In this document: piece by piece, positions 19,144 to 28,227 of the stretch
Layout: each line of letters opens with the position of its first letter
Numbering within the stretch: position 1 is the first letter of the stretch
Assembly (NCBI GenBank): GCA_947573485.1
Contig: CANPGB010000029.1
Location: 1 to 41,901, forward strand
Length of the DNA stretch: 41,901 nt
Direction: 5' to 3'
From: an uncultured Porphyromonadaceae bacterium
GTDB lineage: Bacteria > Bacteroidota > Bacteroidia > Bacteroidales > Muribaculaceae
Made by a program: the position numbers and the translations under genes
Notes under the pieces: generated by a model
What the model was told of the DNA's origin: nothing
Database searches by the model: none
The model's input: only the letters and a program-made list of their open reading frames with translations

Positions 19144-20620
19144 CAAGCGCCTCTACGTCTTCGCGGCCTTAGCCATAGCTCTCCTATACACCGTTTTGGA
19201 GTGTCTGCAGCCTTATGCTTACGACGACATCGGCTATCTGCGCCACTTCGACAACTTCAAGGCAGCCCCTTCGGTTGCGGCCTACTTCTCTGACCTGACA
19301 ACAGGCTTGAGCTGGCGTTTCAATTTCGACAACGCCCGTTTAGCCAACCAGTTGTTCGCGGCCTTGGTAGTACTGCCGCCACAGGTGCCTGCCGTTTTGA
19401 TAGGTGTAGCCCTCTTCCTCACCCTCTATTGGGGAGGACAGCTTGCCGGAGTGTGGGGTCGGAATATGGCAGGATTCGGGCTACTCTGCGCGGCGTATCT
19501 TTTTCTTGAGCCATGGTATGAATTTATGCTGTGCAAAGCTTTCGCTTTCAACTATGTGCTGTCGTCGGCCATAGCTACCGGGGTGTCGCTTGCAATACTC
19601 CATAAGCAGCCTCTTGCAATATGGGCGCTGCTCATAGGTTTTGTAGCCGGAATATGGCACGAGGCCTTTACGATGTGCATCTTAGGTGGTATCACAGGAA
19701 TTGTGTTAGTAAATCAGGCCTACCGCACGCGGCGCACCGCAGCATGGGCCGTTGGCCTTATTGCCGCTATAGTTTTTCTCGCGTCTGTGCCGGGAGCCCG
19801 GTACCGCGGCGCAGGCATGTTCATGCCCGAGAAGCTCTACCAACTGCAGTACGGGGTGCTCCTGGGCGCGCCCTTCTACCTCTTTACCGCCTGGGCGCTG
19901 ATTGTAACTTTAGTAAAGAAATTCAGAGCACGATTTTTCAGCACGGAGCTGGCCTTCATCTTCGGAGCAGCCCTCGGCGGTTGGGCCATATGGCGCTGCT
20001 TCATGACCGATCACCGCACCGCATGGCCTATGATTCTGTTCTCATGTCTTGGCCTTGCTTACCTCACAGCCCGAGCATTGAGACCCAATAATAAAGTTGC
20101 CAACGCCTTTGGGTTGTGCGCCATAGCCGCGACCGTACTTCAGCTGTGCCTGTGTGTGCCGCATGCCGCCACTATATACCGGCAGACCATGGCAGCCCGC
20201 GCCATTGCATCCGACGGTTCAAGCGGTCATTTCACACCCGAGATGAGCTCGCTAAATGCCCCTGCATACACACTAAACCGTGTAAACTACGATATGTATC
20301 TTATCGGCGGCTTCCCCATATTCAATGTCGTGCCTGCGGAGCTCCGCGATTTCAACCCCGTAAGGGCCACTGTGCTACCCTCATCTTCGCAGGCATGGCT
20401 CTATAAAGGCCTCATCGTGCTGCCTTTCAAGCATAGGGAAAGCGACGTTATCGACGCGCGGCTGCACTTCGGCTCGCGCACTCTCGACGCCGAATGTTTA
20501 CTCTCGCACTTCACCACTGAAGCCGGTCGCTTCACTTACATGGCTCCTTTCGGAGCATATCAAAGCGCCGTGCTGGGCGGTACTCTCAGCTCTATAGAAA
20601 TAAACGACTCCGACTTATGA
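19136..20620 (+). CDS. DUF6056-like polytopic membrane protein (first copy)
   Basis: Membrane protein of 494 residues with about ten hydrophobic helices. I use the ATG at 19136 (MSNKRLYVF), which overlaps the sulfatase stop as ATGAGTAA; a longer open frame upstream is antisense-like filler. An early loop carries acidic residues (YAYDDIGYLRHFDNF), and a mid-protein helix has His-Glu in AGIWHEAFTM. This layout fits the DUF6056 family, whose members resemble GT-C glycosyltransferases, so transfer of a lipid-linked sugar is a reasonable inference. The soluble C-terminal segment after about residue 390 is probably periplasmic. It is paralogous to the next gene. Confidence 0.65.
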   Translation: MSNKRLYVFAALAIALLYTVLECLQPYAYDDIGYLRHFDNFKAAPSVAAYFSDLTTGLSWRFNFDNARLANQLFAALVVLPPQVPAVLIGVALFLTLYWGGQLAGVWGRNMAGFGLLCAAYLFLEPWYEFMLCKAFAFNYVLSSAIATGVSLAILHKQPLAIWALLIGFVAGIWHEAFTMCILGGITGIVLVNQAYRTRRTAAWAVGLIAAIVFLASVPGARYRGAGMFMPEKLYQLQYGVLLGAPFYLFTAWALIVTLVKKFRARFFSTELAFIFGAALGGWAIWRCFMTDHRTAWPMILFSCLGLAYLTARALRPNNKVANAFGLCAIAATVLQLCLCVPHAATIYRQTMAARAIASDGSSGHFTPEMSSLNAPAYTLNRVNYDMYLIGGFPIFNVVPAELRDFNPVRATVLPSSSQAWLYKGLIVLPFKHRESDVIDARLHFGSRTLDAECLLSHFTTEAGRFTYMAPFGAYQSAVLGGTLSSIEINDSDL

Positions 20621-22125
20621 CCCTTACACGCAAAAACATAGCCTACAGCCTTCCGCTACTCCTGCTCGGGGTGCTGTTCTTCGTTCAGTATCTGCTCTAC
20701 CCTCCCGTGCTCGACGACGAATCGTTCCTCGGGCCGTTGAAGACCTATTTTAGCAATCCGACCCTCGACAATCTACTGTCGGGATGGTCGCAGTCAATGT
20801 CACACAGGTTTCAGAACGATAACGGACGTATTTTCAACCTTATCGCCACAGCCTTTCTCGTGATGCCCCGGTGGCTTTTCTCCCTGCTCATCACCTTCTG
20901 TGCCATGTCCATACTTTATCTGTGCTCCCGCATTGCAAGAGTGTGGCAGGCTCACTTTGCTGTATACTCGCTGATGACATTTCTTTTTGTCTTAGCCCTG
21001 CCATGGGCCGACCAAATGTTTACGGTAATGTTCTCGTTGAACTACATCCCCGCCTCGGCCTTGGCTCTGTATATCCTGCAACGATTCCTCACGGGGCGCC
21101 CAACAGCACCATGGCTCGCCTTAATTCTCGGTGTCGCAGTAAGCATATGCCACGAAGGTATAGGAGGCCCGCTGCTCCTGGGTATTCTTGTTGTTTGCGT
21201 ATTCTTCCCTCAATACCGCCGGTTGAGCAATTTCCTGCTCATGGCCGGGATATGCGCGGGTATTTTCTACCTTCTGTTCCTCGTGCCCGGCACCCGCAAC
21301 CGCGTATCAGGCAACGACTTTCTCCACGGTTTTCTGATTTTCTTCCGCTACCTGCACAACATCATACTCTTCATAGTGTTTGCAGGGCTGACAATCATTG
21401 CGAGGTTTAACAACAAGTGGTGGACTTCAATTAACAAACCCACACTTACAGCACTCTTCGCCACATGTGCCGGAGGCATCGGGCTATGGATGCTGTGGAT
21501 GACAGGTGCCCGCCTTGCATGGTGGGTCGATGTAGCCTCACTTGCAGGTATAGGCTTTGTGCTCGCACCCGTAGCCACGCACCTCAGCAAACGCCCCTTC
21601 GCTATAGCCGGAGCTGCTCTTATAGCCGTGGCGGCACTTCAATTAGCAGCATGCCTGCCATACACGGCCCGCATGAAAAAAGACTACACGACAATCCGCG
21701 AACTCTCGGCGCAGCAAGGCCGGACCAACGTTTTCTACGACGCTTTCGAGCCGTGGGATACCCCGTGGTACGTGTTGGGGAAAACTAATTTCAACGGATT
21801 GAGGGCGTGGAACTGGTCGACATACCGCGCGGTGCCTACTATCCTAAGCGATTTCACCCCCGACTCGGCACAAAAAATCGACAGCAACATCGGCAACGCC
21901 TACATTGTAGACGGTACCGACATTGTAGTCGATTTCACAGATTTGCCTGTTCAACCCGAGGGCAATATATGGCTGAATCTCATGATTGACGGAAAGATGT
22001 ACAGCATCGACACCCTGCCTATCGAGTTCACCGCAAGCGACGGGCAGCGGTGGCTCTATCTGCGGCCGGCGATTCTGAGTTTCCGCATCAAGTGGCGCAA
22101 TATCAGCGGGGTGTATCAGCCTTAG
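20617..22125 (+). CDS. DUF6056-like polytopic membrane protein (second copy)
   Basis: Second copy, 502 residues, whose ATG overlaps the previous stop (ATGA). It shares the pattern of the first: an acidic first loop (LDDESFLGPLKTYF), a HRFQNDNGRIFN segment resembling the other copy's WRFNFDNARLAN, and a His-Glu helix (SICHEGIGG). About ten helices are followed by a soluble C-terminal domain of about 130 residues rich in beta-type sequence. Tandem duplication followed by divergence is the simplest history. The stop overlaps the convergent transporter gene by 23 nt, leaving no room for a terminator. Confidence 0.65.
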   Translation: MTLTRKNIAYSLPLLLLGVLFFVQYLLYPPVLDDESFLGPLKTYFSNPTLDNLLSGWSQSMSHRFQNDNGRIFNLIATAFLVMPRWLFSLLITFCAMSILYLCSRIARVWQAHFAVYSLMTFLFVLALPWADQMFTVMFSLNYIPASALALYILQRFLTGRPTAPWLALILGVAVSICHEGIGGPLLLGILVVCVFFPQYRRLSNFLLMAGICAGIFYLLFLVPGTRNRVSGNDFLHGFLIFFRYLHNIILFIVFAGLTIIARFNNKWWTSINKPTLTALFATCAGGIGLWMLWMTGARLAWWVDVASLAGIGFVLAPVATHLSKRPFAIAGAALIAVAALQLAACLPYTARMKKDYTTIRELSAQQGRTNVFYDAFEPWDTPWYVLGKTNFNGLRAWNWSTYRAVPTILSDFTPDSAQKIDSNIGNAYIVDGTDIVVDFTDLPVQPEGNIWLNLMIDGKMYSIDTLPIEFTASDGQRWLYLRPAILSFRIKWRNISGVYQP

Positions 22126-23455
22126 CGGTGGCTTTTGCAGGCTCTTCAACCGGTAACTCGTAAGAGTTGGGGTCGGCTTCCATAATAAAGTTCTTGCGGG
22201 TGAAGATTGCCACCACGAGTACCACAACGATTACGCAGCCGTTGAAAACGAAAGCGAAGTTGGGGTCGCCCTGGGCATCGAAAAGCCGCTTTGCACCGCT
22301 TATTATGAAAGGCACCAGAGAGATGCCCACATAGTTGCAGGTGAGCAGGTAAGAGAAGTAGGCCGTCGATTTGGCCGTGTTAGGAGCGATGTAACTTGTC
22401 TTATCGTAAATCACAGGCTGGATAACACCGTAGCCGAGGCCCATGATAAAGACGCCGAGCACATATGTCCAGTAGGTGTGCAACAGTCCGACAGCAAACA
22501 GACCTACGATGCAGAAGAGTATAGCCACCTGCATGGTGTATTTGCCCACCACCGAAATTATCTTCGAGAGGAAGAAGCCCGAGAGTGTAGCTGCAGTGAA
22601 GAACATTGCCGTAGCCACGCCCACATCACCCGTCGAGAGGTGATAGTGGTTCATAACAAAGGGCAGGTAGTATGAAACGACCTCGGTGCCGTAGGTTGCC
22701 ATGAAGTAGAGAGCCATGGCGCCGATAAGGAGCATGAGCGAGAGACGGCCCTGGAAGTGGAAGTTGACATTGGCAGGACGCTTGGCAGCCACCGATTTGC
22801 GTATATCGTCGTCCGACGGGCGGGCAGGCTCCTTGCGGGGCTGCATTGGCGGAGGCGTCACCTCAATCTTGTGCTTGTCAATGTAAGCCGTTGACATAAA
22901 CGGGATGAGACACAGCGGGATAATGGGCACCATATACACAATGAATGAGAGGTGCCAGCTTATCGAGGCAATCCAGCCAACGAAAAGAGTGGCGAAAATA
23001 ACCGTGAAGTTGGAGATTCCCGACTTCATGCCCAACTGACGCGTGCGCGCCTTACCCACAAAGTTCTGCGAGATAAGACTGGCGGCAAGAGGTATCACAA
23101 GGCCGCAGCCAACGCCTAAAAGGCAGCTCAGGAGTATAAGTTGCACCATGGTGGTGGCGAAGAAATAAAGCACACCGGTGAGGGTATAGAGTGCAAGACC
23201 GAGGCCGAGTATAAAAATCTGGTTCTTGGGGGTACAGATTTTTCCCGACCCTAATATAAAGGGAATGGTAACGAGGTTGGGGAGAACTGTAAGGAGCTGA
23301 ATCTCGAGCTCGGTGACATCTTTGAACACATGGTCGAGCTTGCCCATGATAGGCGATATGGCCAAGCCGGGCAGATTCACTGTCAGCGATATCGAGAGGA
23401 TAGCCAATAGCGAAATCAGAGGTATTTTTCCGCAACCGGAGTCTACGTATTTCAT
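22103..23455 (-). CDS. MFS transporter, divergent from the porin operon
   Basis: Major facilitator superfamily permease of 450 residues with about twelve helices and a charged central loop (residues about 205-235). The N-terminal helix block LPGLAISPIMGKL is nearly the same as IPGLAISPIMGDL in the plus-strand transporter at 25213, so the two are paralogues. A GKARTRQLGMKSG loop follows helix 4 or 5. It is transcribed away from the porin gene across a 379-nt region with its own TAGCTTTG element. Substrate cannot be read from sequence; import or product export for the neighbouring hydrolase locus is inferred. Confidence 0.85.
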   Translation of the reverse strand: MKYVDSGCGKIPLISLLAILSISLTVNLPGLAISPIMGKLDHVFKDVTELEIQLLTVLPNLVTIPFILGSGKICTPKNQIFILGLGLALYTLTGVLYFFATTMVQLILLSCLLGVGCGLVIPLAASLISQNFVGKARTRQLGMKSGISNFTVIFATLFVGWIASISWHLSFIVYMVPIIPLCLIPFMSTAYIDKHKIEVTPPPMQPRKEPARPSDDDIRKSVAAKRPANVNFHFQGRLSLMLLIGAMALYFMATYGTEVVSYYLPFVMNHYHLSTGDVGVATAMFFTAATLSGFFLSKIISVVGKYTMQVAILFCIVGLFAVGLLHTYWTYVLGVFIMGLGYGVIQPVIYDKTSYIAPNTAKSTAYFSYLLTCNYVGISLVPFIISGAKRLFDAQGDPNFAFVFNGCVIVVVLVVAIFTRKNFIMEADPNSYELPVEEPAKATAKADTPR

Positions 23456-23556
23456 AGATAGGAGGAAAATAAAAGTTGAACTTAATAAGTGGTGTACCCG
23501 GAGCAGAAAATTTATGCGCTCTTACATCTTCTAACGCACTCAGGCGCGCCGAAGTT

Positions 23557-23564
23557 CAAAGCTA
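23557..23564 (-). promoter_or_regulatory. Promoter element for the divergent MFS gene
   Basis: The minus strand reads TAGCTTTG, an exact TAnnTTTG match, about 100 nt upstream of the MFS start at 23455. No good -33 element is seen. A palindrome at 23580-23599 lies immediately upstream of it. Confidence 0.5.
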
Positions 23565-23579
23565 ACGATTTTGCAGCGA

Positions 23580-23599
23580 TTTTTACGATATAGTAAAAA
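23580..23599. promoter_or_regulatory. Palindrome in the divergent MFS-porin intergenic region
   Basis: TTTTTAC (23580-23586) and GTAAAAA (23593-23599) form a perfect 7-bp inverted repeat around a 6-nt centre. It sits about 15 nt upstream of the MFS -7 element, where a repressor or activator could bind. The rest of 23456-23834 is AT-rich. It contains one more small hairpin (TCTCTT/AAGAGA, 23719-23734) and no convincing TAnnTTTG promoter for the porin. Confidence 0.4.
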
Positions 23600-23834
23600 A
23601 AATCAATCGCAAACCCGCGTCTGGGGGCTTGTAGGCGCGATTATGAAATTTTTGCTTAAAAACACTTTAACCATTTGAGCTTCCCATATGTTATTCTTCC
23701 GTACCCCGAATAGAAAAATCTCTTCAAAAAGAGACTATGTCGCACCCTGTAAATTAACATTTATAACAAAATTCAAATTTACAACTTAGTTTTTTCATAC
23801 AACACTTTCAACTCCCACAAAATCACTATTTATT

Positions 23835-25172
23835 ATGAGAACGACGGTAACAGCCTTATTGATAGCAGCCTTAGGCTGCGCGCAGGGTGCGCAGGGAGCA
23901 ACATCGCCTGCCGACAGCCTCGGCGGCGACGGAAACCGCATAGAGTTCAAGCGCACATCACCCGAAGTCAAGGAAATACTAAAACGCAGCCGCCCCGAAG
24001 ACCCTCACTCGGTGCCTGTACCCAACTTTGTGGTGAAATCTTCCAACAACAATTTCATTATGGCCATAGGCGGCATGATCAACCCTATTATGGGCGGAGA
24101 TATAGGCAATAACCTCTACAAACAGTCGGGGGCCGGTATCAGCTTCGTAACCAACCAGATACCCGTACCGGCAAAGAGCGGCCACAAAGGCGACTTCTAC
24201 ATCAACCCGCTTAACGCCACTGTCGACCTTCAGATTACCGGCCTTGCCAACACTCCCAACGAAATCTCGGGATACGTGAAAATCGGTACCAACGGCATCA
24301 ACAGCAACGTTGTGCTGCAGCGAGCATATATCACCTACCGCCACTTCCAGGCAGGTATGCAACTAACGCTCGCGCAGGACGCCTATGCTTGCCAGCCTCC
24401 GACAATCGACCCCGAGGGTCCCTCGGGCTGCCTTTCGGCCGTGGCCTACGAAGTGGCATATAAATCGAAGAGCTACAACGGCTTCCGCTTCGCTGCCGCT
24501 CTCGATGTGCCTTCGTTCTACTCTTCGAACGGCTACTACCGCGGTCGCGACTATCCGAAATACGACGGCAAGCAAGTCGACATCTCGGCCGACCAGGTTA
24601 TCCCCGACATCCCTGCGTGGGTTGAATACAGCTTCTCGCAGTGGAACCGTATCCGCCTCACCGGCCTGCTCCGCAACTTCCACTACCGCGATGTAGTTGC
24701 CGGCAAGACCCGCTACGCTCCCGGCTATGGAGTGATGCTCTCCGGCAACATCAACCCTGTGAAGCCGCTCATCGTATACTACCAGCTTGCTTACGGCAAA
24801 GGCATAGGAGCCTACCTGCAGGACCTTGCAGGGCAGCAGTTCTCCTACACTCCCGATGACTCGCGCCCCGGCCGCATGACACCTTCGGCGATGATGGGTG
24901 CCAACATAGGCATAAGCTACAATGCCACCTCGCGACTGCAGTTCAACGCCATGTTCTCGGAGAGCCGTATATGGGGCGTGAAGGACTACGCCACCGCTCC
25001 CGACTCTGAATGCAACTACAAGTATGCTCTCTACGCCGCCGTGAACTGCTTCTACAATATCACCCCCTACCTCCAATGGGGCATAGAATACATCTGGGGC
25101 CACAAGCAGACCTGGGACATGGGCGGAGCACACGACAGCCGCCTGCAGACTCAGATAGCCTTTACCTTCTGA
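23835..25172 (+). CDS. Outer-membrane porin, DcaP-like
   Basis: Secreted beta-barrel protein of 445 residues. A signal peptide (about residues 1-21, MRTTVTALLIAALGCAQGAQG) precedes a polar segment and then alternating beta strands, ending in a terminal Phe (QIAFTF) as expected for an outer-membrane barrel. The overall pattern resembles DcaP-type trimeric porins, which pass small anionic molecules, but that assignment is from pattern only. It leads an apparent operon: an MFS permease starts 40 nt downstream, then two hydrolases. It probably admits the substrate through the outer membrane. Confidence 0.7.
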   Translation: MRTTVTALLIAALGCAQGAQGATSPADSLGGDGNRIEFKRTSPEVKEILKRSRPEDPHSVPVPNFVVKSSNNNFIMAIGGMINPIMGGDIGNNLYKQSGAGISFVTNQIPVPAKSGHKGDFYINPLNATVDLQITGLANTPNEISGYVKIGTNGINSNVVLQRAYITYRHFQAGMQLTLAQDAYACQPPTIDPEGPSGCLSAVAYEVAYKSKSYNGFRFAAALDVPSFYSSNGYYRGRDYPKYDGKQVDISADQVIPDIPAWVEYSFSQWNRIRLTGLLRNFHYRDVVAGKTRYAPGYGVMLSGNINPVKPLIVYYQLAYGKGIGAYLQDLAGQQFSYTPDDSRPGRMTPSAMMGANIGISYNATSRLQFNAMFSESRIWGVKDYATAPDSECNYKYALYAAVNCFYNITPYLQWGIEYIWGHKQTWDMGGAHDSRLQTQIAFTF

Positions 25173-25212
25173 CAACAAACAAATTACATAAACAACATAA
25201 AAACTTAGAGTT

Positions 25213-26535
25213 ATGAAAGGCATCAACACCGGCTACGGCACAAAGCTGCCTTACTGGGCCCTGGTCAACCTCTACGTGATATACATTATCACGTCGATTC
25301 CGGGTCTGGCAATCTCGCCTATCATGGGCGACCTCACCCGCATATTCCCGGGCACAAGTCAGCTCGAGACCCAGTTCCTTACGCTGGGCCCGAATATCGC
25401 TGCCATCCCCTTCGTGTTCCTCGGAGGCTGGATAGGCACGAAGTTCAACAACATGAAGCTCCTTAACTGGACCTGCGTTTTCTACGGCATCGGCGGCGCC
25501 CTCTTCTTCATAGCGCCCAACATGCTCACCCTCATCATCCTGAGCTTTGCCATAGGCATAGCCGCCGGCATTATCTCGCCGCTTGCGAGCGCCTTCGTCT
25601 CCGACCTTTTCAACGGCGAGCAGCGCACCAAGCAGTACGGTTATACCTCTGCCGTGCTTAACCTCGTGCTCATGGCATCGACCATCGCCACCGGTTACCT
25701 TGCAAAAGTAAACTGGCGTCTTCCCTTCCTTATCTACCTGTTGCCTTTCGTGCCTCTGTTCTTCGCTGCCAAATTCAAGAATTACATCAAAGAGCCGGCC
25801 GACATCCGCAAAGGCGACGCCAAGAAAATCAACGTTCCCAAGGTGCACTACAAGTTCTCTCAGAACGTGAACATGCCTATGCTCATCCGCTATTGCGCCT
25901 ACTATTTCTTCATTACCCTCGTAATTGCGGCAATCAGCCTCTACGTGCCTTTCCGCTTCACCAACTCGGCGGTTGCGGGCGACCTCACCTCGATACTCTT
26001 CCTCGGTATCATGGCCTCGGGCTTCACCCTTAACTTCGCCCTGAAGTTCCTCAAGAACCACGTGGCCATAGCCGTTATGCTCTTCGTGCTCATAGGCTTC
26101 GTGCTCATGGTAATCTCCGACGCCGCCGTTGTGGTTGGCATAGGCATCCTCATCGCCTCTTACTTCTACGGCGTAGCCCAGCCTTACTACTACGACCGCC
26201 TGTCGATTGTCTCGACCCGCGTTGCCCTTACCCTGACCATGGCATGGTTCGCCGTAATGGACTCCATAGGCAACGTTGTGGCTCCCTTTATCATCGACGG
26301 TATTGCCAAGGTTCTCGGTCACCCCACCTCCAAAGACCCGATGATGGCTTTCCGCATCTGCATGTGGATGTGCTTCGCAGCCCTCGCTATCGTGGTTGTA
26401 CGCAAGGTGATAGTATCGGCACGTAGCCGTCACGGCCACACCGAAGAAGCTCCCGTGCGTCTGGGCGACTCCGTGAACCCCATGCCCGCAAAGAAAACTG
26501 CAGCCGACGCCGCCAAGAGCGCCTCTCAGAAATAA
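25213..26535 (+). CDS. MFS transporter in the porin-hydrolase operon
   Basis: Major facilitator superfamily permease, 440 residues, about twelve helices. It is paralogous to the divergent transporter (shared SIPGLAISPIMGDL start and a similar central loop near 195-215). A GEQRTKQYGYTSAV loop corresponds to GKARTRQLGMKSG in the other copy. It lies 40 nt after the porin and 30 nt before the first hydrolase, with no terminator between. Because both hydrolases lack signal peptides, I infer that this carrier imports their substrate into the cytoplasm. The C-terminal tail is Ala/Lys-rich. Confidence 0.85.
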   Translation: MKGINTGYGTKLPYWALVNLYVIYIITSIPGLAISPIMGDLTRIFPGTSQLETQFLTLGPNIAAIPFVFLGGWIGTKFNNMKLLNWTCVFYGIGGALFFIAPNMLTLIILSFAIGIAAGIISPLASAFVSDLFNGEQRTKQYGYTSAVLNLVLMASTIATGYLAKVNWRLPFLIYLLPFVPLFFAAKFKNYIKEPADIRKGDAKKINVPKVHYKFSQNVNMPMLIRYCAYYFFITLVIAAISLYVPFRFTNSAVAGDLTSILFLGIMASGFTLNFALKFLKNHVAIAVMLFVLIGFVLMVISDAAVVVGIGILIASYFYGVAQPYYYDRLSIVSTRVALTLTMAWFAVMDSIGNVVAPFIIDGIAKVLGHPTSKDPMMAFRICMWMCFAALAIVVVRKVIVSARSRHGHTEEAPVRLGDSVNPMPAKKTAADAAKSASQK

Positions 26536-26565
26536 AACTCCCCTATAACCAAAACGTTAACTAAC

Positions 26566-28215
26566 ATGTACAAGCCAAATTTAAAGAACACAGAAGCCAC
26601 CGAGTTCGTGCTCAACGAGTACACCCGAGGCTATGCGCAGTGCATCGACAACAACTGGAACTACGCCGTCTATGCGCAGGACCCGTCGGTGAGCATCTAC
26701 CAGAATGAGTACAATGCCGGGTATGTGCAGGGCAAGGTGCAGACCAATCGTGTGATAAAAGCCACGCGTAACAATACCTGGAAGTGGTATGTGCTCGACG
26801 AAGGCCCCGGTGCCGACTCCACTCAGATTCCCGAAGGTGGCGTGCAGATAGCGCGCGACGCCCTCGTAGAGAACTACAACTACCTCACGGGGTGGGCCGA
26901 GAAGAATGCCTCCGACGAAAAGACCATAGGCATCATAAGGCTCATGTTCCGTATGCTCGGCATCTACGACGGCGCCGCCGACAAGCCTGCCCGCACTAAC
27001 GTGACTTTCGACGACCTCAAACTTGCCAATATGGACCCCGAGGATGCTCAGATGCACACCGGCGACGAGCCCCTCACCTTCATCGACATCTACTTCATCA
27101 ACGCTCAAATGGACCTTTGGGACGCTATCGCCAAGCCCCTCGGCGTAGCCTTCAACAAGGTAGCCAAAGACGATGAGGAGAACACAATCCACGACGGTTG
27201 CCACGACCTGCGCCTCAAACCCGGCCGGTGCTCGGGCTTCGTAAAGCGTCTCGACAACGGCGACATTATCTGGACTCACACCAGCTGGTGCTGCCTCATG
27301 GCCCAGACCTGTGCCATGACCTATGTAATCGGCGACGACTTCCTCACCCAGAACTCTTTCTGCCCGGGACAGTTCGGCTCAAACACCGACTACGGCTTCA
27401 ACAAGCACGGCATAGGTTTCAACGAAACCACCGAGACCTATTTCTACAATGAATCGAAGACCGTGGGTGTATGGCTAACATGGCGTGCCGCGGCAGCCGA
27501 GAACTTCGCCCGCTCTATCGACGAGTTCTACGAGTACTGCAAAATCGACAACACGGGCACATACCTCAACGCCTATATGCTGGTGGATGCTTTCCGCGGC
27601 GAGTTCGGCATGATCGATATGAGCTATGCCCGCTTCGCACTCTTCAAGAGCGACGGCAGCACCCTCACCGTAACCGACTCTACCGGCTATGAGCCTACGT
27701 TCCTCGACTGGGATCACCACCTGGTTACCACCGACCATGTAATTGGTTGCAACATACCGAGCTACAAGCGTATATGGCGCGAGCTCCAGACTATCGACGG
27801 AGCACCTAAACGTCGTTTCCAGCTCTACCGCAACCTCCCCAACGTCTCCGACATCGACTCTGCCAAAGAGCTCATTACCTTCAACTCGAGCTACGAGCCT
27901 ATCTCTATCGCAGGCCGTTGGGACAAGGGCTACGGTACCTCTGAGTTCCTCCGCTACCAGCCTCACGGCTCTATCGACGCCAAAGCCTTCAGCACCGCCG
28001 AAATCAGGAAGGTGCTCGGCTCACTCTCCTACCGCCCCTCGCTCACGGGCAAGGCAACTTCGTTCTGGATGAAATACGGCACTCCGAGCATCGACGGCAC
28101 ACCGTTCATATGGTCGCAGTCGGTATTCGCTCCCTATAAGGAGCCCGAGGAAGTCGACTGCATCCCCGACGCTATCGACGGCCGCTGGAACCGTGTAAAA
28201 CTGTTCATGGAATAA
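26566..28215 (+). CDS. Phospholipase-B-like Ntn-hydrolase (first copy)
   Basis: Likely an acyl-ester or amide hydrolase of the phospholipase B-like (lamina ancestor) family; 549 residues and no signal peptide, so cytoplasmic. The candidate N-terminal nucleophile after self-cleavage is C222 in GRCSGFVKRL, matching the Cys-Ser-Ala-Leu site of animal PLBD proteins. Other family blocks are YNAGYVQGKVQ near 49-59, NTGTYLNAYMLVD, and a C-terminal GSIDAK region ending in a Pro-Phe-x-Trp-Ser motif (GTPFIWSQSVF). A WTHTSWCC segment follows the nucleophile, where PLBD has AHNTW. It is a tandem paralogue of the next gene, 12 nt upstream of it. The substrate is unknown. Confidence 0.75.
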   Translation: MYKPNLKNTEATEFVLNEYTRGYAQCIDNNWNYAVYAQDPSVSIYQNEYNAGYVQGKVQTNRVIKATRNNTWKWYVLDEGPGADSTQIPEGGVQIARDALVENYNYLTGWAEKNASDEKTIGIIRLMFRMLGIYDGAADKPARTNVTFDDLKLANMDPEDAQMHTGDEPLTFIDIYFINAQMDLWDAIAKPLGVAFNKVAKDDEENTIHDGCHDLRLKPGRCSGFVKRLDNGDIIWTHTSWCCLMAQTCAMTYVIGDDFLTQNSFCPGQFGSNTDYGFNKHGIGFNETTETYFYNESKTVGVWLTWRAAAAENFARSIDEFYEYCKIDNTGTYLNAYMLVDAFRGEFGMIDMSYARFALFKSDGSTLTVTDSTGYEPTFLDWDHHLVTTDHVIGCNIPSYKRIWRELQTIDGAPKRRFQLYRNLPNVSDIDSAKELITFNSSYEPISIAGRWDKGYGTSEFLRYQPHGSIDAKAFSTAEIRKVLGSLSYRPSLTGKATSFWMKYGTPSIDGTPFIWSQSVFAPYKEPEEVDCIPDAIDGRWNRVKLFME

Positions 28216-28227
28216 AAAACTACTGTT

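Noticed and set aside
25162-26439. Minus-strand open frame opposite the second MFS gene
   Set aside because: His/Glu-rich antisense translation; the plus strand encodes a clear twelve-helix permease.
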